Source of the DNA: Cepaea nemoralis
Taxonomy: Eukaryota; Mollusca; Gastropoda; Stylommatophora; Helicidae
Length of the DNA stretch: 64,000 bases
Direction of reading: 5' to 3'
NCBI GenBank assembly: GCA_014155875.1
Contig: JACEFZ010021429.1
Location: 52,501-116,500 of the forward strand
Part shown: in pieces, positions 12,606 to 25,294 of the stretch
Numbering within the stretch: the stretch's first letter is position 1
How the letters are laid out: each line of letters opens with the position of its first letter
Translations under genes and position numbers: made by a program
The notes under the pieces: generated by a model
The model's database searches: none
Seen by the model: only the letters and a program-made list of their open reading frames with translations
Told to the model about the DNA's origin: nothing

Positions 12606-13073
12606 CCACAGAACTGTGTGACTTACTTATTATTATTGACTCGCCCCCGTAACATTTTCTATCCAACTATGCACCGCTTTACTGGTAATCGCCAGGAGCT
12701 AAGTCCACTGAAAACTCACCTTGGCGGGAGATATTTCGCGAATGATGCCGAAGCTGAATGTGAAGTGAAAACGTGGTTTAGAGAGCACGCAGTTCTATGA
12801 GGCCGGTTTGGGATAACTGATAACACTATGGGATAAGTTCATCAATGTTGGTGGAAATTAAGTTGAGAAATAAAGAGACAATGTATGTATGCAAATAAAC
12901 TGGTTTCAAGTTGTTATCATATATAGCTATTTTTCTACGGCCATTTGTGACTTACTTATTAAACTTACCCTCGTACTATCAAGCTTCAGAGATAAAATAT
13001 CATTAGAATTTGTTTTCATAAACGGCATCGAAAAACGGCTCATTTTCTACCCCTTTATTTTCATACGTCTATC
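12606..13073. other. Unassigned sequence
   Basis: Nothing recognised. Short open frames have no domain signature. Confidence 0.45.
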
Positions 13074-13470
13074 AATCAGGAGTCGTCTTCACATTGAAGG
13101 TTGGCTGCATTGGATCTCCAACACCGTGTGTCTCTCGCTCTGGCTGCACATTCTGTCAGATTGCTGTTCGTCCATCTCTTGATGTTATCTTCCCACTTGT
13201 ATCGTTGTATACCTCTGGCTCGCTTGTCTCCAACCTTATCCTTTAGTGTGGATTTTATGAGTGTGCTATGTGCTATATTTCACTCACCTCTGATTTATTT
13301 CTGTCATCAGCTCTCATTTCATTCCCAGTTGTTCTTGAACCGCTGTATCCGATTGTGTTTGTTTCCATGAAATACGACATATTCTTGTGTATATGCACAT
13401 CTCCAGGGCCTCTATTCGACTTTCTAATTACTTGCTCATTGTTTAATCTTCCGCGCCATATAGTAGTGTT
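13074..13470 (-). pseudogene. RTE-type LINE 3' end, family B, copy 1
   Basis: The minus-strand translation in shifting frames gives 'LLYGAE', 'SRIEALEMCIYTRI' and 'RISWK'. This is the 'LYG.E.W...ALE.WCYRRML.ISWKD' region downstream of the RT in RTE-like LINEs. The 3' end at 13074-13180 matches 42284-42440 over more than 100 bp, including the TGAT-type tail (seen as ATCAATCAGG on the plus strand). Many stops and frameshifts are present, so it is dead. Confidence 0.68.
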
Positions 13471-13795
13471 GATTTTCATACGTAAACAAATATTTTCAAA
13501 CACCGAAATGACGATATGTCAGAGCTAGTGAACACAAGACAGTATCCTCTACTGTAATGACTCCGACGAGACCGTTAGATTACTAAAGACGAATGTGTCT
13601 AGGACTAGCTGTCAATTTACTTGAAAAATATACTTTAGCAGACGCTATGATATATTTTACTTTAGGTTGGCTGTAATGGTTTGCTTTCGTGCTTTATGGT
13701 AGTTACATAAGGCTGTTTTTGTTTGATTTTAACAAAAGATATTGTCATTATAACATATGCCCTATATCATTAATATAGCTCTGAAACATAGACTA
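13471..13795. other. Unassigned sequence
   Basis: AT-rich with no recognised feature. Confidence 0.45.
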
Positions 13796-13900
13796 GTGGG
13801 CATATTGGCGTAATGGTTAGAACGTTACCCTGACAATTGCTTGAGTGCGATCTGAGGAATGGTCGATGTCAGCTCTCGATGCTCGTTGTGGAAGGGAAGA
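13796..13900 (+). repeat. tRNA-like SINE head
   Basis: 'GGGCATATTGGCGTAATGG' followed by 'TTAGAACG' gives an A-box-like segment, as in SINE heads elsewhere in the window. The B-box is degraded ('GAGTGCGATCTG'). It is not a functional tRNA gene. Confidence 0.5.
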
Positions 13901-14099
13901 ACTGGACGCCTATTCATCCGTGGATTCAGGCCTACCACTTTCGTCGCAATTGTCCGAACATTTCACATCCCGACATCATGTTACTACTACCGGGACTTGA
14001 ACTGTTGACTGCGTTTATACGAGGGTACAAGAAATCTTACACTTTCGTGATGGATCGCAGAGATTCAAAGAATAAGCTGGACAGAGAAATTATCAAACA

Positions 14100-14400
14100 G
14101 ACAGACAGAACAACTACTGGCATGTTGCGAGATACAGACAATTCTGAGAATATCGTGGATATCAAACAATTACTGACATAATGAAAGATATTGACAGGTC
14201 TTAGAATATCGTGGATGAAGATAAAGAACAACAACTGACATGTTGCCTGATAAGGAACATTCTTAGAATATCGTCGACCAAGTAAAGTAAAGAAAAGAAA
14301 ACTAACTACTAACATATTGTCAGATATGGAATATTATTTAAATATTGTGGACCAAGGCAAAAGAAAAGCTACTGACCTATTTTAAGATATGAACATAGAG
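14100..14400. repeat. Diverged tandem repeat (about 56-69 bp units)
   Basis: 'GAATATCGT' or close variants recur at about 14148, 14204, 14268 and 14337, together with 'ACTGACAT' blocks. The units are poorly homogenised, suggesting an old minisatellite. Confidence 0.6.
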
Positions 14401-14744
14401 AAGTTAACTCCCAATCAGGGTAATGTTTCCAGAACTGAGTTGTGTTTGCCATATTAAACACCTCAGTTATTTGGGGGTGAGGGGGGGGGGGGGCACGATC
14501 ATGATATTCATAGTTCCTGGAAGATGTAAACAGGACACAGGCAGGAAGACGTCAACAGGACAACAAAGACACCAGTCGTTTGAAAATGCCCGAGGCAAGA
14601 GTATTGACAGGGGATCGAGACTCTCATCGACAGACCGTGATGAGAGCGATCTTATATGATCCGCTACATGATGATTATATTGTACGTGTATCAACATTGA
14701 GTGTGAACTATGAATATATTCTTTGAGTTTGAACCGCATCAACC

Positions 14745-14965
14745 ATAAGGATCAACATTGAGTTGAGTATCAACAGTAAGTATCAGCTATAAGTATCAGC
14801 TATGAATATCAACTATGACTATCAACGACGAATATCAAATATGAGTATCCGTTATGTGTATCAACTATGAGTATCAACTATGAGTGTCAACCATGAGTAT
14901 CTGCTATGGGTATCAATTATCAGCATCGGTTTCAGTATGAGTATCAACTATCAGTATGCATTTGT
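14745..14965. repeat. 12-bp minisatellite (TATCAACTATGAG-like)
   Basis: About 17 imperfect 12-bp units of the type 'GAGTATCAACTA', ending in front of a unique segment. Confidence 0.85.
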
Positions 14966-16035
14966 CTTTTGTTGCGGCTCTACCTACTCAGACAATGAAA
15001 CCCATTTCACAACAATATGTATTAAATTAATGCCTAATTGCGTAAATGTTAGTTCATACCATTTACAAGGTGCCTGTCAACACGAGAATTTTGTGTGTGT
15101 ACATTATTGATCTCACATCTATAAGGACTGTATTGTAAAGACACTATTGTAAAGAGACTGTATTGTTGATGTGGATTGTGAAAACTATGAGATTAGAATT
15201 TCATTGAAAAGTTGGTCTGAGTTTCGCAATCTGCAGGTCCGTCATGTCTATCCAGCCGGTTCTCCTAATGCTTGCAATCTCATTTTGGTATGAGTACACT
15301 TTCTTATATGCTTTGTGAATATATCTTATTATTAATGCATATACACTGCAAATTGTCTCTGTGTTATAGTGTACTCTCTAGGTGCATAGCGTGGACCTCT
15401 TTGCAGTGCTGCAGAAATATTATTATCTGCGTATAACATGAATAATCTTTTCAGGCTGAAGAAATATTCTTGCTAGGCTGTAGCGCGACCTCTCACGCAC
15501 TTGGGAGTTAAATCTTTTGTTTACATTATTGTAAATGCACAGATGTGTGATTGTCTAGTGATCCTTCTCATAAAAGATGTCATGGGATTGTCAGGTCTGA
15601 TGATATATAATCTCAAGTGAGAGAAAAGGAAAACGAACCAAATATTCAAGTGTCTTGCAGGGCCTGCATTCTCCGTCCGCATTGCGCCATTGTTGTCGGT
15701 GCCTGGGCGAATATTTTATTTTCAGAAATTTGCCAACAGCGTTTTTAATGCTTGCCTTACTACAGAAGTTAGTCCTGAAGTCAGGGTACGTCTTAGGCTC
15801 ACAGAATTTGGAGGGTTGTAGAACAGCGTTCACTATACACAATGGGGAGATGACCATATGGTCTTGTGTTTTGGCTTTGAGATGTTGGTTAAATACCCAC
15901 TAGATGTTTCCTCCGTTGTATGGGAAAAGATTCACATGCTTTCTCTGTTATGAGTGTTTTACTATTTATGTTCGTGATTCTTACTTCCGCTGCTGTGGTG
16001 GATATTCTAATTTTACCCACAGTGGGGACGGGCAC
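14966..16035. other. Unassigned sequence
   Basis: No recognised repeat. A minus-strand open frame at 15591-15857 has several Cys residues but no family I know. Confidence 0.45.
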
Positions 16036-16038
16036 ATG

Positions 16039-16040
16039 AC

Positions 16041-16130
<90 letters not shown>

Positions 16131-16131
16131 A
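16039..16131. repeat. (GAT)n microsatellite
   Basis: 31 GAT triplets without interruption. Confidence 0.98.
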
Positions 16132-18519
16132 GAGGCATTTGTATACGTATGTACACCAAGAAGAGGAGGTGATTGGTTTGATAATTGACAATTTGCCATT
16201 CGTCAGTGCCATTTACATATTGTAGTTGCAGTTGTGGACAGGAGAGAGGGAGATATTATCTTGAAGTTTATGTTTCTTGATGTCTTGGTTCTATCTTGAT
16301 GGGCATATTATCAAGATTTTTGGATGGTTGGGATGTCCCTAACGCCTCAGAAAGCCCCAATGGCAGTCTCGAATAGGTGTGCACACTGAGTGGATACCTC
16401 ACTCACTTTCGGAGTTGGACAAAACTCCACAATAGGAGACGAGGGATTGGAAAAAATGGAAACGCCCTCATTTCTTCTCCCCCTTTTTGTTTTCTTTCAT
16501 TTATATTATGATCTAGTATTACCACGGCATGAGTTTTGTTATTAATGTATCTCGACCATGCTCTTTCTTCATTTCGTAGCGCCGGAGAGGTGGGTGGAGT
16601 ATTGGCTGTAGATTTACAGTCTGGACATTAGTCGCTATGTTTACTGTTGAGAAGTTTGATTGCTTACCTGAACTACGGGAGTTTTACTTCATCTCATTGT
16701 TTACAATGAACGAGATGTATCTTCATGTCACGGAAGAGGAATATATATATATTCTGAAGGGCCGATGTCTCAACGTCAACACGTTTATATTCAGAGGCAA
16801 GAATCTGGATTATCAACCTGTTTTCTGATTCATACCTGAGGGAGTTTAGGGAGTGCTAATGTTTACTGCCATACGGACTGGATACTTATGTCAGCGCCTG
16901 GGTACTCGTACGGATTGTTACCACATTGAAATGTCAATTCCCTATATCTGGGAGCTTCCAGGCGGTGTTAATCATTATAGTATATGTAAAGGCACGAGGA
17001 TTTGCCTGTTCTTATGGATACAGAGTGATAACCTTATTAGGAAATCACCGCCTGACTTCACGTTCAACTGGTCTATACAAGAGGGTGATGGATAGTCTAA
17101 GGTCTATTGCATTGAAAAATATGGATTCACCGACTCCTTTGAGGACTCCCAGCTTTCTTTGTAGAATTACAGCCATCATATCCCAAATACGTGCAGACAA
17201 GCACTATCCCCACTTCAGATCATTAAAGTCGTGTGTTCAGCTGGAGAAAATTATATACGACATCCTCATCCATAAAAGGGCTGGAAGGTTTACGCCCAAT
17301 TCAGGTTGGCTCTGTCAGTAAACACTATGGAGAATGCGTTGTCCTCCCTCATCCGAAGATGTACTGTAAGGTCATGTGCTTGATTCTGGTTATATCAATC
17401 ATATGGACAGCTGGAGACTTATACATCAATCTCTTACACCACGCCGGAATGTCTCTAACCCAGCCCTTTAGCAGCTGTGACTTAGTGGATTATAAATTTG
17501 GTGGATTTTATACTGGATTCTCTCTTCATACTTTTTAGCCGTGGAGATATTCTGTTGGATAACCAGTTGTGTGTGAATTCCAATTTACACGGATACGTGG
17601 GAATATGTATCAGTTGTTTCTGGATTATACTGATCCGGATTATTGTTAAATATTGTTAAATATTTTGGATGGATTCGTGAAGAAGAAGGATTTATCAGCA
17701 GTCACATAGGATACTTCTAGAGACTAACTTATTAGATAGCTTTTCTTTATCTATATCTTTGTATGGATTTCTTTTCATTTTGGGTTTTGTGACACTTGTT
17801 TGGTGTGAACCTTTTGGGATGTAGGGCAAATCTGTTCTGTTGTTTTTTACTTGTGTGAGTTACATGAATATGATAATGTATGCCATATGGATGTCACCAT
17901 GGTTCAGCTAACAGGGTTTTTGCAAGACCCAATGTTTAACAATATATTGTTTTTCTTTGGTTAAACCAGCCTTTAAGTTGATGTATTGTGATGTTTTGTC
18001 TAACAGTGATTGTTCCGATCTGTTCTGCACTGCAGTGATGTGTATGGTAGTTGATATATATCATTGTTTAACAATGATCTCTGTGGGAGATCAAACGTGA
18101 GGTGGGAGACCAACACACACTCAACCTTTCATTGTGTAGTGTCTGATTACTCTGTTGTCTGTGTTAAAAGTCCCTGATCTGCCCGCCTCCTACAGGAACC
18201 AATTCTTCTATATTAGTGTTGAACTTGTACCCTTTTCTGCCTTGTTCAATGATTGGTGGTTCTTAAGCCATTGTATGGTTTCCTCAAGAAGGTTGTTTGT
18301 GAAGTAGACCCCATTTTATCCGGAATACCCCTAGCAAACTTAGCTTTATTCTCATTTATTATCTTTACACCTCACTAGACCTCTTCTAGTCTTTTCTTGG
18401 ACTACTGAGTATCGGTAAGATCCTCCGGCCACTTCCTCATTCCCTCTTTTCATGACTATTTATCTGTTGTTCGTCTGGAATCAGTAAGCAGTAAATAAAT
18501 GATCCCTCTTACACGCCTT
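16132..18519. other. Long unassigned stretch
   Basis: About 2.4 kb, T-rich from about 17560 to 18400. It has several medium open frames without domain signatures (for example 16926-17321 and 17233-17538). I see no convincing gene or repeat. Confidence 0.45.
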
Positions 18520-18785
18520 AAGGCTCAGTGGACATGTGGTGCTACACCCACCTGTTCATAGACCTATCGGATCTCGTTGGGTTATGTGGGCAGCATCATG
18601 ACGAAAAGCTTTACTACCCAAGACATTTTATGACGCCCATTTTAGGCTGAGTCCATCTGGAAATCAAACATCAATATTTAAAATTCAAATCCTTCCCGAT
18701 GCGGATCGAATTCACGACCATTGGGCCAGTAGGCGAGCGTCTAGCCACTACACTGCCGCAACTCCCTCTGGAATAAGAAACAACG
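18520..18785 (-). repeat. tRNA-derived SINE, minus strand
   Basis: On the minus strand 18710-18770 reads as a tRNA-like head: 'GCGGCAGTGTAGTGGCTAGA' is the A-box region and 'GGTCGTGAATTCGATCC' the B-box region. The body extends to the left towards 18520. Confidence 0.65.
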
Positions 18786-19335
18786 CATAATTTCAGGATT
18801 CTTTGGCACCTAATGCAGTTATTCAGGAGGAATGATGAACCTTGGGCCTACACAGCAGAAACTGCACGTCCTACGATTCTATCATGGAGCGACACTTAAG
18901 TGTAATAACTACGATATAATCGCATATCTTGAGGCGAAAATTCCTGAACTATTAGCGAGACTGAGGTTACGTCTTCCAGCTTGAAGCATAATCACATTTA
19001 TTATGATGTCGAGGAAAAACAAATAAAAACGTGGGCTAGCAGGATGAGAGAAATTTACGAACGCCTGACATAATTTCTGCTCTTTTCAAGCGCACATGAT
19101 GACATACTTTTGCATTCCCCGGCAATGTTCAGCTGGCAAGGAGGGAAAAAGGAGTGGCTGTTTGTGAATGTGCATGAGTGCTCGCCGATGTGTGTGTGTG
19201 GAAAGTGGGAGGGGGGTTGTTGTAAATGACATGCTGGGAAACTATATGATTAAACACATATGGACACATCAACAAACAGACGTGTGTGAATTAGTGTGAG
19301 CTAGCATGTACAAATTAATGATTCGAATTTGTTAC
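18786..19335. other. Unassigned sequence
   Basis: No gene or known repeat seen. Confidence 0.45.
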
Positions 19336-19339
19336 ACTA

Positions 19340-19430
19340 GATGAGTTTCAACATGGAAGCCACAAAACAAAAGGTTTAACGATTTATTGCCTGGCGTATT
19401 TCCCTGTATGTCTTCAGGTATGACTAAATG
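19340..19430 (-). repeat. Penelope-like element terminal fragment
   Basis: The minus strand has 'CTGAAGA', eight bases, 'GAAA', then 'CCAGGCAATAAATCG' and 'TGGCTTCCATG'. It matches the terminus of the Penelope-like element at 60539-60610 and its relatives at 61918-62010. Confidence 0.7.
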
Positions 19431-20055
19431 GATTACTTAAAACACGTAGCCACCGATATTATTAGAAAGTGGGTCACAGTGGTCGTGAATTTAAAACGAA
19501 GTTTTTCTGTCTGCACAAAACTGGTTGGAATCCTCTAATTGTCTAGAGAAGTAGAGAAATAACGGCTGCAGCAGGGTATAACAATACAAAATGAAAACAG
19601 GTACATTTTTTCACACTTACCTAGCTGATTTAATTTTGTATAATGTGCCACGGCCTCGGTATTCAACCAATCGTTTATTGTTCGCCGAATAAAATATGGG
19701 AAACACCTTTTCTTTGTTACCTATATGGCAGCAATATAGTAGTTGTTGAGCGATAGCCCAGCTTTGCGTACGAATTGTCGAAATCAAATAAGATTTGAGT
19801 GGGGCTGAGTTGACGGCAATACTAATGTTGATAAAAGAAACCCTAATGTGCTAGGCCAACTGTATGGACAACGCGTTGTTAAGAGTCCTGGTGTCCTCTT
19901 CCAGTTTAGAAGTTCCTGGGTTTGATGTCCAACATTTGTAAAAGATGATATTGATATCATCCGCTCCCCTGATTTCTTGGGTAGTGAAATGTGACATCTA
20001 TCTGTATCGGACGCGGGTGATAATAAGAAGTTTTGTGCAAGTTATTCAAGATAAA
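19431..20055. other. Unassigned sequence
   Basis: No recognised feature. Confidence 0.4.
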
Positions 20056-20059
20056 AGTA

Positions 20060-20385
20060 CAAATGCAGTTGGAAATCTAAAAGCGTGGGCCGCAAGGCCG
20101 CTTCCTGTAAGCGAGGAACACCTACTCACAAGTAGATAACCTGCTGTGTTTGACGCGTGCTCCGAAGGTTGTGGGTTCGATTCCGGGCCGCACCCTTCGG
20201 TTTACGAGTTAAATGTTTCGGAGACTCTTGTGGGTCGTCGCTAAAAGCTACGGAGTTCGTGCTTTGTGCGAAGCTTTCCGTGCTGCGGGAAGAGACAAAG
20301 CCATATGGGATAAAACCCGGTGCAATGAAGTCGACCCTGTCGACTTTTAAGCGACTTTTTGATGTAGTAAACCTTACACACATGC
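20060..20385 (+). repeat. SINE family B copy
   Basis: B-box-like 'GTGGGTTCGATTCCGGG' at about 20169. The body contains 'GGAGACTC', 'TGTGGGTCGTCGCT', 'ACGGAGTTCGTGCTTTGTG', 'GCCATATGGGATAAAACCCG' and a final 'GACTTTTAAGCGACTTT'. The same body occurs at 46568-46825 and, interrupted, at 44098-44730. The part before 20120 is less certain. Confidence 0.82.
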
Positions 20386-20870
20386 AGACTGAAGTTGGAT
20401 AATATGATATCAAAACAAAAAAAACAAAAACATAATTTCAAACAATTCTCCTGTAGCAAACGTTGAGAGTTGACAGCGAACGCTTGTCCGACCACGATGA
20501 TGCAATTATCAGTGTTACGTCCCAAACGGTACACAAATTCGATCGCTTTAAAGACATCAAGACAGCTGTAAATCTAAAAGACAATGTGACAAAGCCGCTT
20601 TCGTTGCAACATTGTTAGGACAGAATACCTTCTCACCTGTTGATGGCGTCCGCTACCCTCAGTGGAACCTGTCTAGACACAGTACACTTGACATACATGC
20701 ACGCTGCAGTGTGATACGCTGATCTATGAGGTGAGTAACTCGATGTGCAGCACTCACTTCCAACAACGGGGAAGAAGAGGATCAATTGTGTCAGATGTGG
20801 CAAGTTTTCTTCCTTGTCACCGTTTTTCTCTAGCTTTATTAATAGTCTAGTGTCTATTTTTTTCTTCTAA
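20386..20870. other. Unassigned, with weak resemblance to SINE B flanks
   Basis: The stretch at 20560-20690 repeats short blocks seen near 20070-20140 ('AAATCTAAAAG', 'GCCGCTT', 'CTCAC'). It may be a degraded duplicate. Nothing else is recognised. Confidence 0.35.
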
Positions 20871-20905
20871 GAGTTAGTTAGTTAGTTAGTTAGTTGGATA
20901 GATAA

Positions 20906-20943
<38 letters not shown>

Positions 20944-21039
20944 GGATAGTTAGTTATTTAGTTAGTTAGTTAGTCAGTCAGTCAGTCAGTCAGTCAGTCA
21001 GTCAGTCAGTCAGTTAGTTAGTTAGTTAGTTAGTTAGTC
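20871..21039. repeat. (GTTA)n/(GTCA)n tetranucleotide microsatellite
   Basis: GTTA units, a GTCA block at about 20972-21014, and GTTA again. Confidence 0.96.
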
Positions 21040-21082
21040 GGGGTTCCAACTGCATGGCAAATGGTCGCCCCATTATAAAGAC

Positions 21083-21320
21083 TTGGATTTTGGAGTCTAT
21101 GGCTTAGAGGTAGCGAACTCAGTTTCACATCCCGGCGTATCGGGTTCGAAGTCAACCACAGGTAATTTGGGAACAGTTTCATTTGCTTTAATTTTCACAA
21201 AGGTTTGTTCAGAAAGCTATGGCAAAAGTTTGAACGTAAAATTGTCTAGAAAATCACAAACAGCCAATAAATGCAGAGGTTGATTACGATGTCCTGTAGA
21301 GGACATGCCACTAACTTCAT
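21083..21320 (+). repeat. SINE family A copy
   Basis: The tRNA-like head has 'TATCGGGTTCGAAG' as B-box. The body has 'TTCAGAAAGCTATGGC', 'AAAATCACAAACAGCC' and 'GATGTCCTGTAGAGGACATGC'. Confidence 0.8.
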
Positions 21321-21395
21321 TTTCGAGCCGTCATTGAAGACTTCACATTTCTGGAGAGACATGTACGCCAATTTTGTAACAGTCCTGAAGATGGG

Positions 21396-23457
21396 TGTCA
21401 CAAAATGAAACCGTGTGTTTATCCGGTTGATTATTACAGAGGATTTTCGGATTAAGCGGACGATCGACCAGCGACATCTATTTGTACTAACAGAGTAAAC
21501 ACAGTTGTACAGGTTACATCGTGTCAGCCCATAAACACATTTGGTGGTGAGGGAGAAGGATATGGAATGGTTCCGTTTGTCATCTATACTGCCGGACATC
21601 AGACGGAAATGGCTGCTGGGATTGTCACCACGGAACAGAAGAGTGACAAGTTTGTCAACATTTGAATGCAGATGGAAGCCGTGAGATCACAGGGGCAGAT
21701 GTAAAACGGAAGTACCTAGTACGAAAAACAGTGCATCTGTCAATTCTTGGTTTCCGGCACATCAAGATGATTGGCAGCTTGGTATCGAAACTCTTTGTTG
21801 GGAGTATACAGAAACTAGCTGGCTTGTTTTGAGAATCTAGGCAATTACTGACAACTTTGACAGGATTTAAGCCAGGAAAATAGTTCTTGACAGGGGATGA
21901 TTTGCCACTGTGCCACCTGTGTGGGGGAGTAAAGGATAACGTCACGTGGCCAACTTTGGTAGTTTGCGATATAACTCGAGTTGAGATCAACTAGGGGGAC
22001 TTGAAAAATGCTCTAGTCGGAGTGCAAAGGCACTGCAGTGCTTAGTGGAAATAATATCTACCGTGTGTTAATTAGTGACTTAATTTTACACGTGCCTATA
22101 TGGCAGATGTAGATATGATTTATAGGACTGCAGTAGTGCCATTTAAGGTATAACCTATTATAATATATTCGTTATAATTACTTTAGGCAGTAGCCTTGTT
22201 AAACTATAGTGTGATGATTAGCACTGTTAGTGGAAACTAGTTAGAGTAGAATAGTGATATTAACTCTGCTAGTTAAGAATAGATTAGTGAAGTGTTGATA
22301 AGCTTTACTAGTTGAGAATTGAGTAATGAGGGATAATTGGGATCCTCCCGTAGGTGTCCCTGGTGGGCGGGGTTCCGCATTCTGTTTGCTGATTTTTTCT
22401 TTGTCATAGCCTGATTCGGCTCTAGGTGGGTAGCTAATCTGCTCTATGACTAAGTCTAGTTAGCTAAAGATCATTAAGCAAGGTGATAGGCTTACACTCA
22501 GCCGAAAGGATCAGTAACTAGTACTATCACCAGATGTGTTGTTTCTATCCTAGGTTCCCTACCAGATCCAAGGAAACTCTACAAGTTTTGGGAAAGAATT
22601 AAAAAACCCATTCGGAAGAACACCAGTTCAAAAATCAATAAAGTTGCATACAGAACGTAACTAAAGCTAGAAGGACGTTGATTCACCAAAGAGAGTGATG
22701 CATACTGATGCACCATACAGCATCAGACAGTAGTAACGAACCGAGAACCGGCTAAGAGTACCTAGTGTTAGTACAGTAACAATTAACATTAGTAATTAGC
22801 ACTTATGGACTGAATGGTTCGATGTGCAACGAGGATGATCTGTCGACTAACTAACTAACTAACTAACTAACTGCGTACACACTACAAAAGACTTGTGCAG
22901 TTTGTTATGGAACGTTAGGAACGGACATTGTGTAGAGTGCAACCGGTCCATGAGTAACTGTTAATACCACCGGTGTCTATTTCGGAGGTTCATGAAATTG
23001 GATTACCAGAGGTCTACAGAGGCAAAGCAGTATCCGGCAAGATGGTTTCGGCAACGGGTGAGAAGTACATGTTCTGACGTACCGTGCTGTGGTCTATCTT
23101 TGCTGGGATCAGCTGACTGGGTTGCTGTCTGAGAGTCAGAGTCTACACACTTTATAGAACACGTCACACATTTTCTTCACATACACGTCTCATATACGTT
23201 ACACTTTTATTTTAATAAATTACTCTTTATTAATTTCTAGAAGCAAGAGTTGTTGAGTATGTTGCGTTGGGGAAGTATGAGAAGGGGGCATAGTACGACA
23301 GTGTGAGAGTGATAGGAAAAGGTGTCCATAGGCTGATGGAGTGTGTTGGACGGAAGCTGGTGGATTCTCCAGAATATTGAGAGGAAAAAAATAATATTAT
23401 AATGTGGGTGTCGGATCTCCTCACTCCAGGGACGACACTTTAAAGTAGGACACAACA
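21396..23457 (+). repeat. LTR element 2, 5' LTR
   Basis: 2062 bp, TGTCACAAAA...CACAACA. A TATA-like 'CTTTATAGAAC' at about 23148 and an AATAAA at 23213 suggest a U3-R-U5 layout with transcription starting shortly after the TATA box. A CTAA tetranucleotide run near 22850 differs in copy number from the 3' LTR. Confidence 0.94.
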
Positions 23458-23459
23458 TT

Positions 23460-23475
23460 ATTGGGGGCTCGTAAA
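23460..23475 (+). promoter_or_regulatory. Element 2 primer-binding site, tRNA-Pro-like
   Basis: TTGGGGGCTCGTAAAC lies four bases inside the LTR. TGGGGGCTCGT is the start of the classical proline-tRNA primer site of retroviruses. The match stops after about 11 bases, so the tRNA assignment is tentative. Confidence 0.6.
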
Positions 23476-23629
23476 CGTGATCTTTGGACAGCGGGATCTC
23501 TCGTAAACGTGATCTTTGGACAGCGGGATCTCCCGTAAACGGAATCCTTGGACAGCGAGATCTCCTGCAAGCAGGAACGTTTGACAGGGGGATCTTCTGA
23601 CAACGGGGTCTTTTGACACGGGATCCTTA
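23470..23629 (+). repeat. 32-bp tandem repeats in the element 2 leader
   Basis: Five units start at about 23470, 23502, 23534, 23566 and 23598. The first three are nearly identical ('CGTAAACGTGATCTTTGG' then 'ACAGCGGGATCTC'); the last two are diverged. The first unit overlaps the primer-binding site. I found no corresponding array in element 1 or 3. Confidence 0.85.
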
Positions 23630-23872
23630 GTTATAAAAGGGAGATATCATTTTGGAGAATCCAGCTAGAGTGAATGTGGATAGGGGTTAGGACTAATATC
23701 TTACCTGTTCACACTTCACACGTCTGCATAGGTCTGTGGTCCTGATTCTACTCTTGTCACTGAGTGAATGTACTGTGTGTGGTAATATCTAGATTTATAG
23801 TACTTGTTCATATATCGGTATAGTAATTTGCAGTTATATTGTACTAGACCTGCTAGCTTACCTCTCTGTATA

Positions 23873-25294
23873 ATGGCCACCCCTAAACTTAGCACGTTAG
23901 AATTAAAGGCAAGGGGGAAAGAAATGGGATTGGCTGGGTCTTCTCTAACGGATTACATACAGGAAGTGGAGAGAGAGTATCGTCAAGCGGAACGAGAAGA
24001 GCGAAAGGCCGAGTTGGAATTGAGAAGGGAAGCTGAGCAAGCAGCTAGGAAATTGGAAGCTGAGCAAGCAGCTAGGAAATTTGAAGCTGAGCAAGCAGCT
24101 AGGAAATTAGAAGCTGAACAAGAAGCACAGAAAAGGGAGCACGAGTACCGGATGAGGGAACTCGAGTTGAAGAGTCAATCTAATGGAGAAACTGAGGGAG
24201 CAGTTGGAGGTTCCTCCATCCCAGGATCAACACCAGTAGGTGGACATGGGTACCATGCTATGAAGTTTCCTTTAGCGGTCTACGAGGAGGACAAAGAGAA
24301 GATTGACCAATACCTTCAACGCTTCGAGGCTATGTCAGTTGCTATGGGTCTGGAGCGTAACAAATGGAATCTTAAGCTATCCCAGTGATTACGCGGGACG
24401 GGATACGAGGTCTATACTCGCCTGCCACCAGGACATGAGAACAATTATGACGAGTTAAAGACGGCTCTGCTGAAACGATTCGAGGTTACGTCACATACCT
24501 ACCGAAAAAAATTTCGAGCAGCGAAACGAGAACCCGGAGAGTTGTTTGCCGCCTACAGTTTGCGTCTTAAATCTTATCTCCATAAGTGGATGGATTTGGC
24601 TGGGTTCGCACATGACTATGAGAGTCTGGAAGAGCTCATGGTGGTCGACCAGCTGAAGAAGCAAATGTCTAAACCTCTCAGGACGTTCCTGGGAGAACAA
24701 GGAGCGGAACGTATTGACCTCGTGAATAAATTAGCAGAACGGTTCGTCGAGGTACATGGGGAGGCAGGGGAAAACCTTTCCACCAACTCCAAAAGTCAAG
24801 AGAAACATGACAAGAAGAAAGCCAAAAACTCAGGAACAAAAAAGTGGGAACCTTATGTTCAAAAATCAGAGGATAGTTCAGAGAAGAAGAAGGAGGGAAG
24901 CAAGAGCACTTCAAGCTCTACACCTAAACGACCGTGGTCGGAGAAGTGGTGTTCAATTTGTAAGTCACCCTCTCACAATACGAGGGACTGCAAATCGAAG
25001 GCTAAGAACCCTCACTTTGCAGCATGTCAAGTGACTTCCAAGGAGGTTGTCACGGAAAATGCCAAGGTCAACAAGGAAGCTCGCCACCAGGAGAGCTCAC
25101 TCAAGTCCGACAATAGAAAAGCTAGGACAGGGAAATGGTGCAACCAATGCAAGTCAAACACGCACAATGCTATTGACTGCAGGGGAAAGTCAGGAGACAC
25201 TCAATCGTCGTGTGCTCAAGAAAACCTAAGGTGGAGCCCACCGAACAGGTCGAGGCCGAGGAAGAGACTCCAGACCAGGAAAAACCACCTGTAG
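23873..25294 (+). pseudogene. Element 2 gag (one in-frame TGA)
   Basis: The Met at 23873 ('MATPKLSTLEL') aligns with the gag start of element 1. Residues about 30-105 are Ala/Glu/Lys-rich with repeats of 'AARKLEAEQ', likely a coiled coil. The capsid-like region runs from 'GYHAMKFPLAVYEED' through 'QRFEAMSVAMGLE', 'RKKFRAAKREPGELFAAY' and 'LRTFLGEQG'. A Lys/Ser-rich segment follows, then two zinc knuckles, 'CSICKSPSHNTRDC' (residues about 360-373) and 'CNQCKSNTHNAIDC' (about 423-436), both CX2CX4HX4C. A TGA at 24386-24388 interrupts the frame, and the same frame then continues to 25294. At the equivalent codon element 1 has GCG. Full length with the stop ignored is 473 residues, usual for a Ty3-type gag. 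Pol overlaps it in the -1 frame. Confidence 0.9.

Noticed and set aside
15591..15857. Cys-containing minus-strand open frame as a host exon
   Set aside because: No splice context, neighbouring exon or known domain. One 88-codon frame can occur by chance.
16926..17538. Overlapping 100-130 codon frames as a host gene
   Set aside because: Composition shows no coding signature and no motif. The frames overlap each other and have no homologue I recognise.
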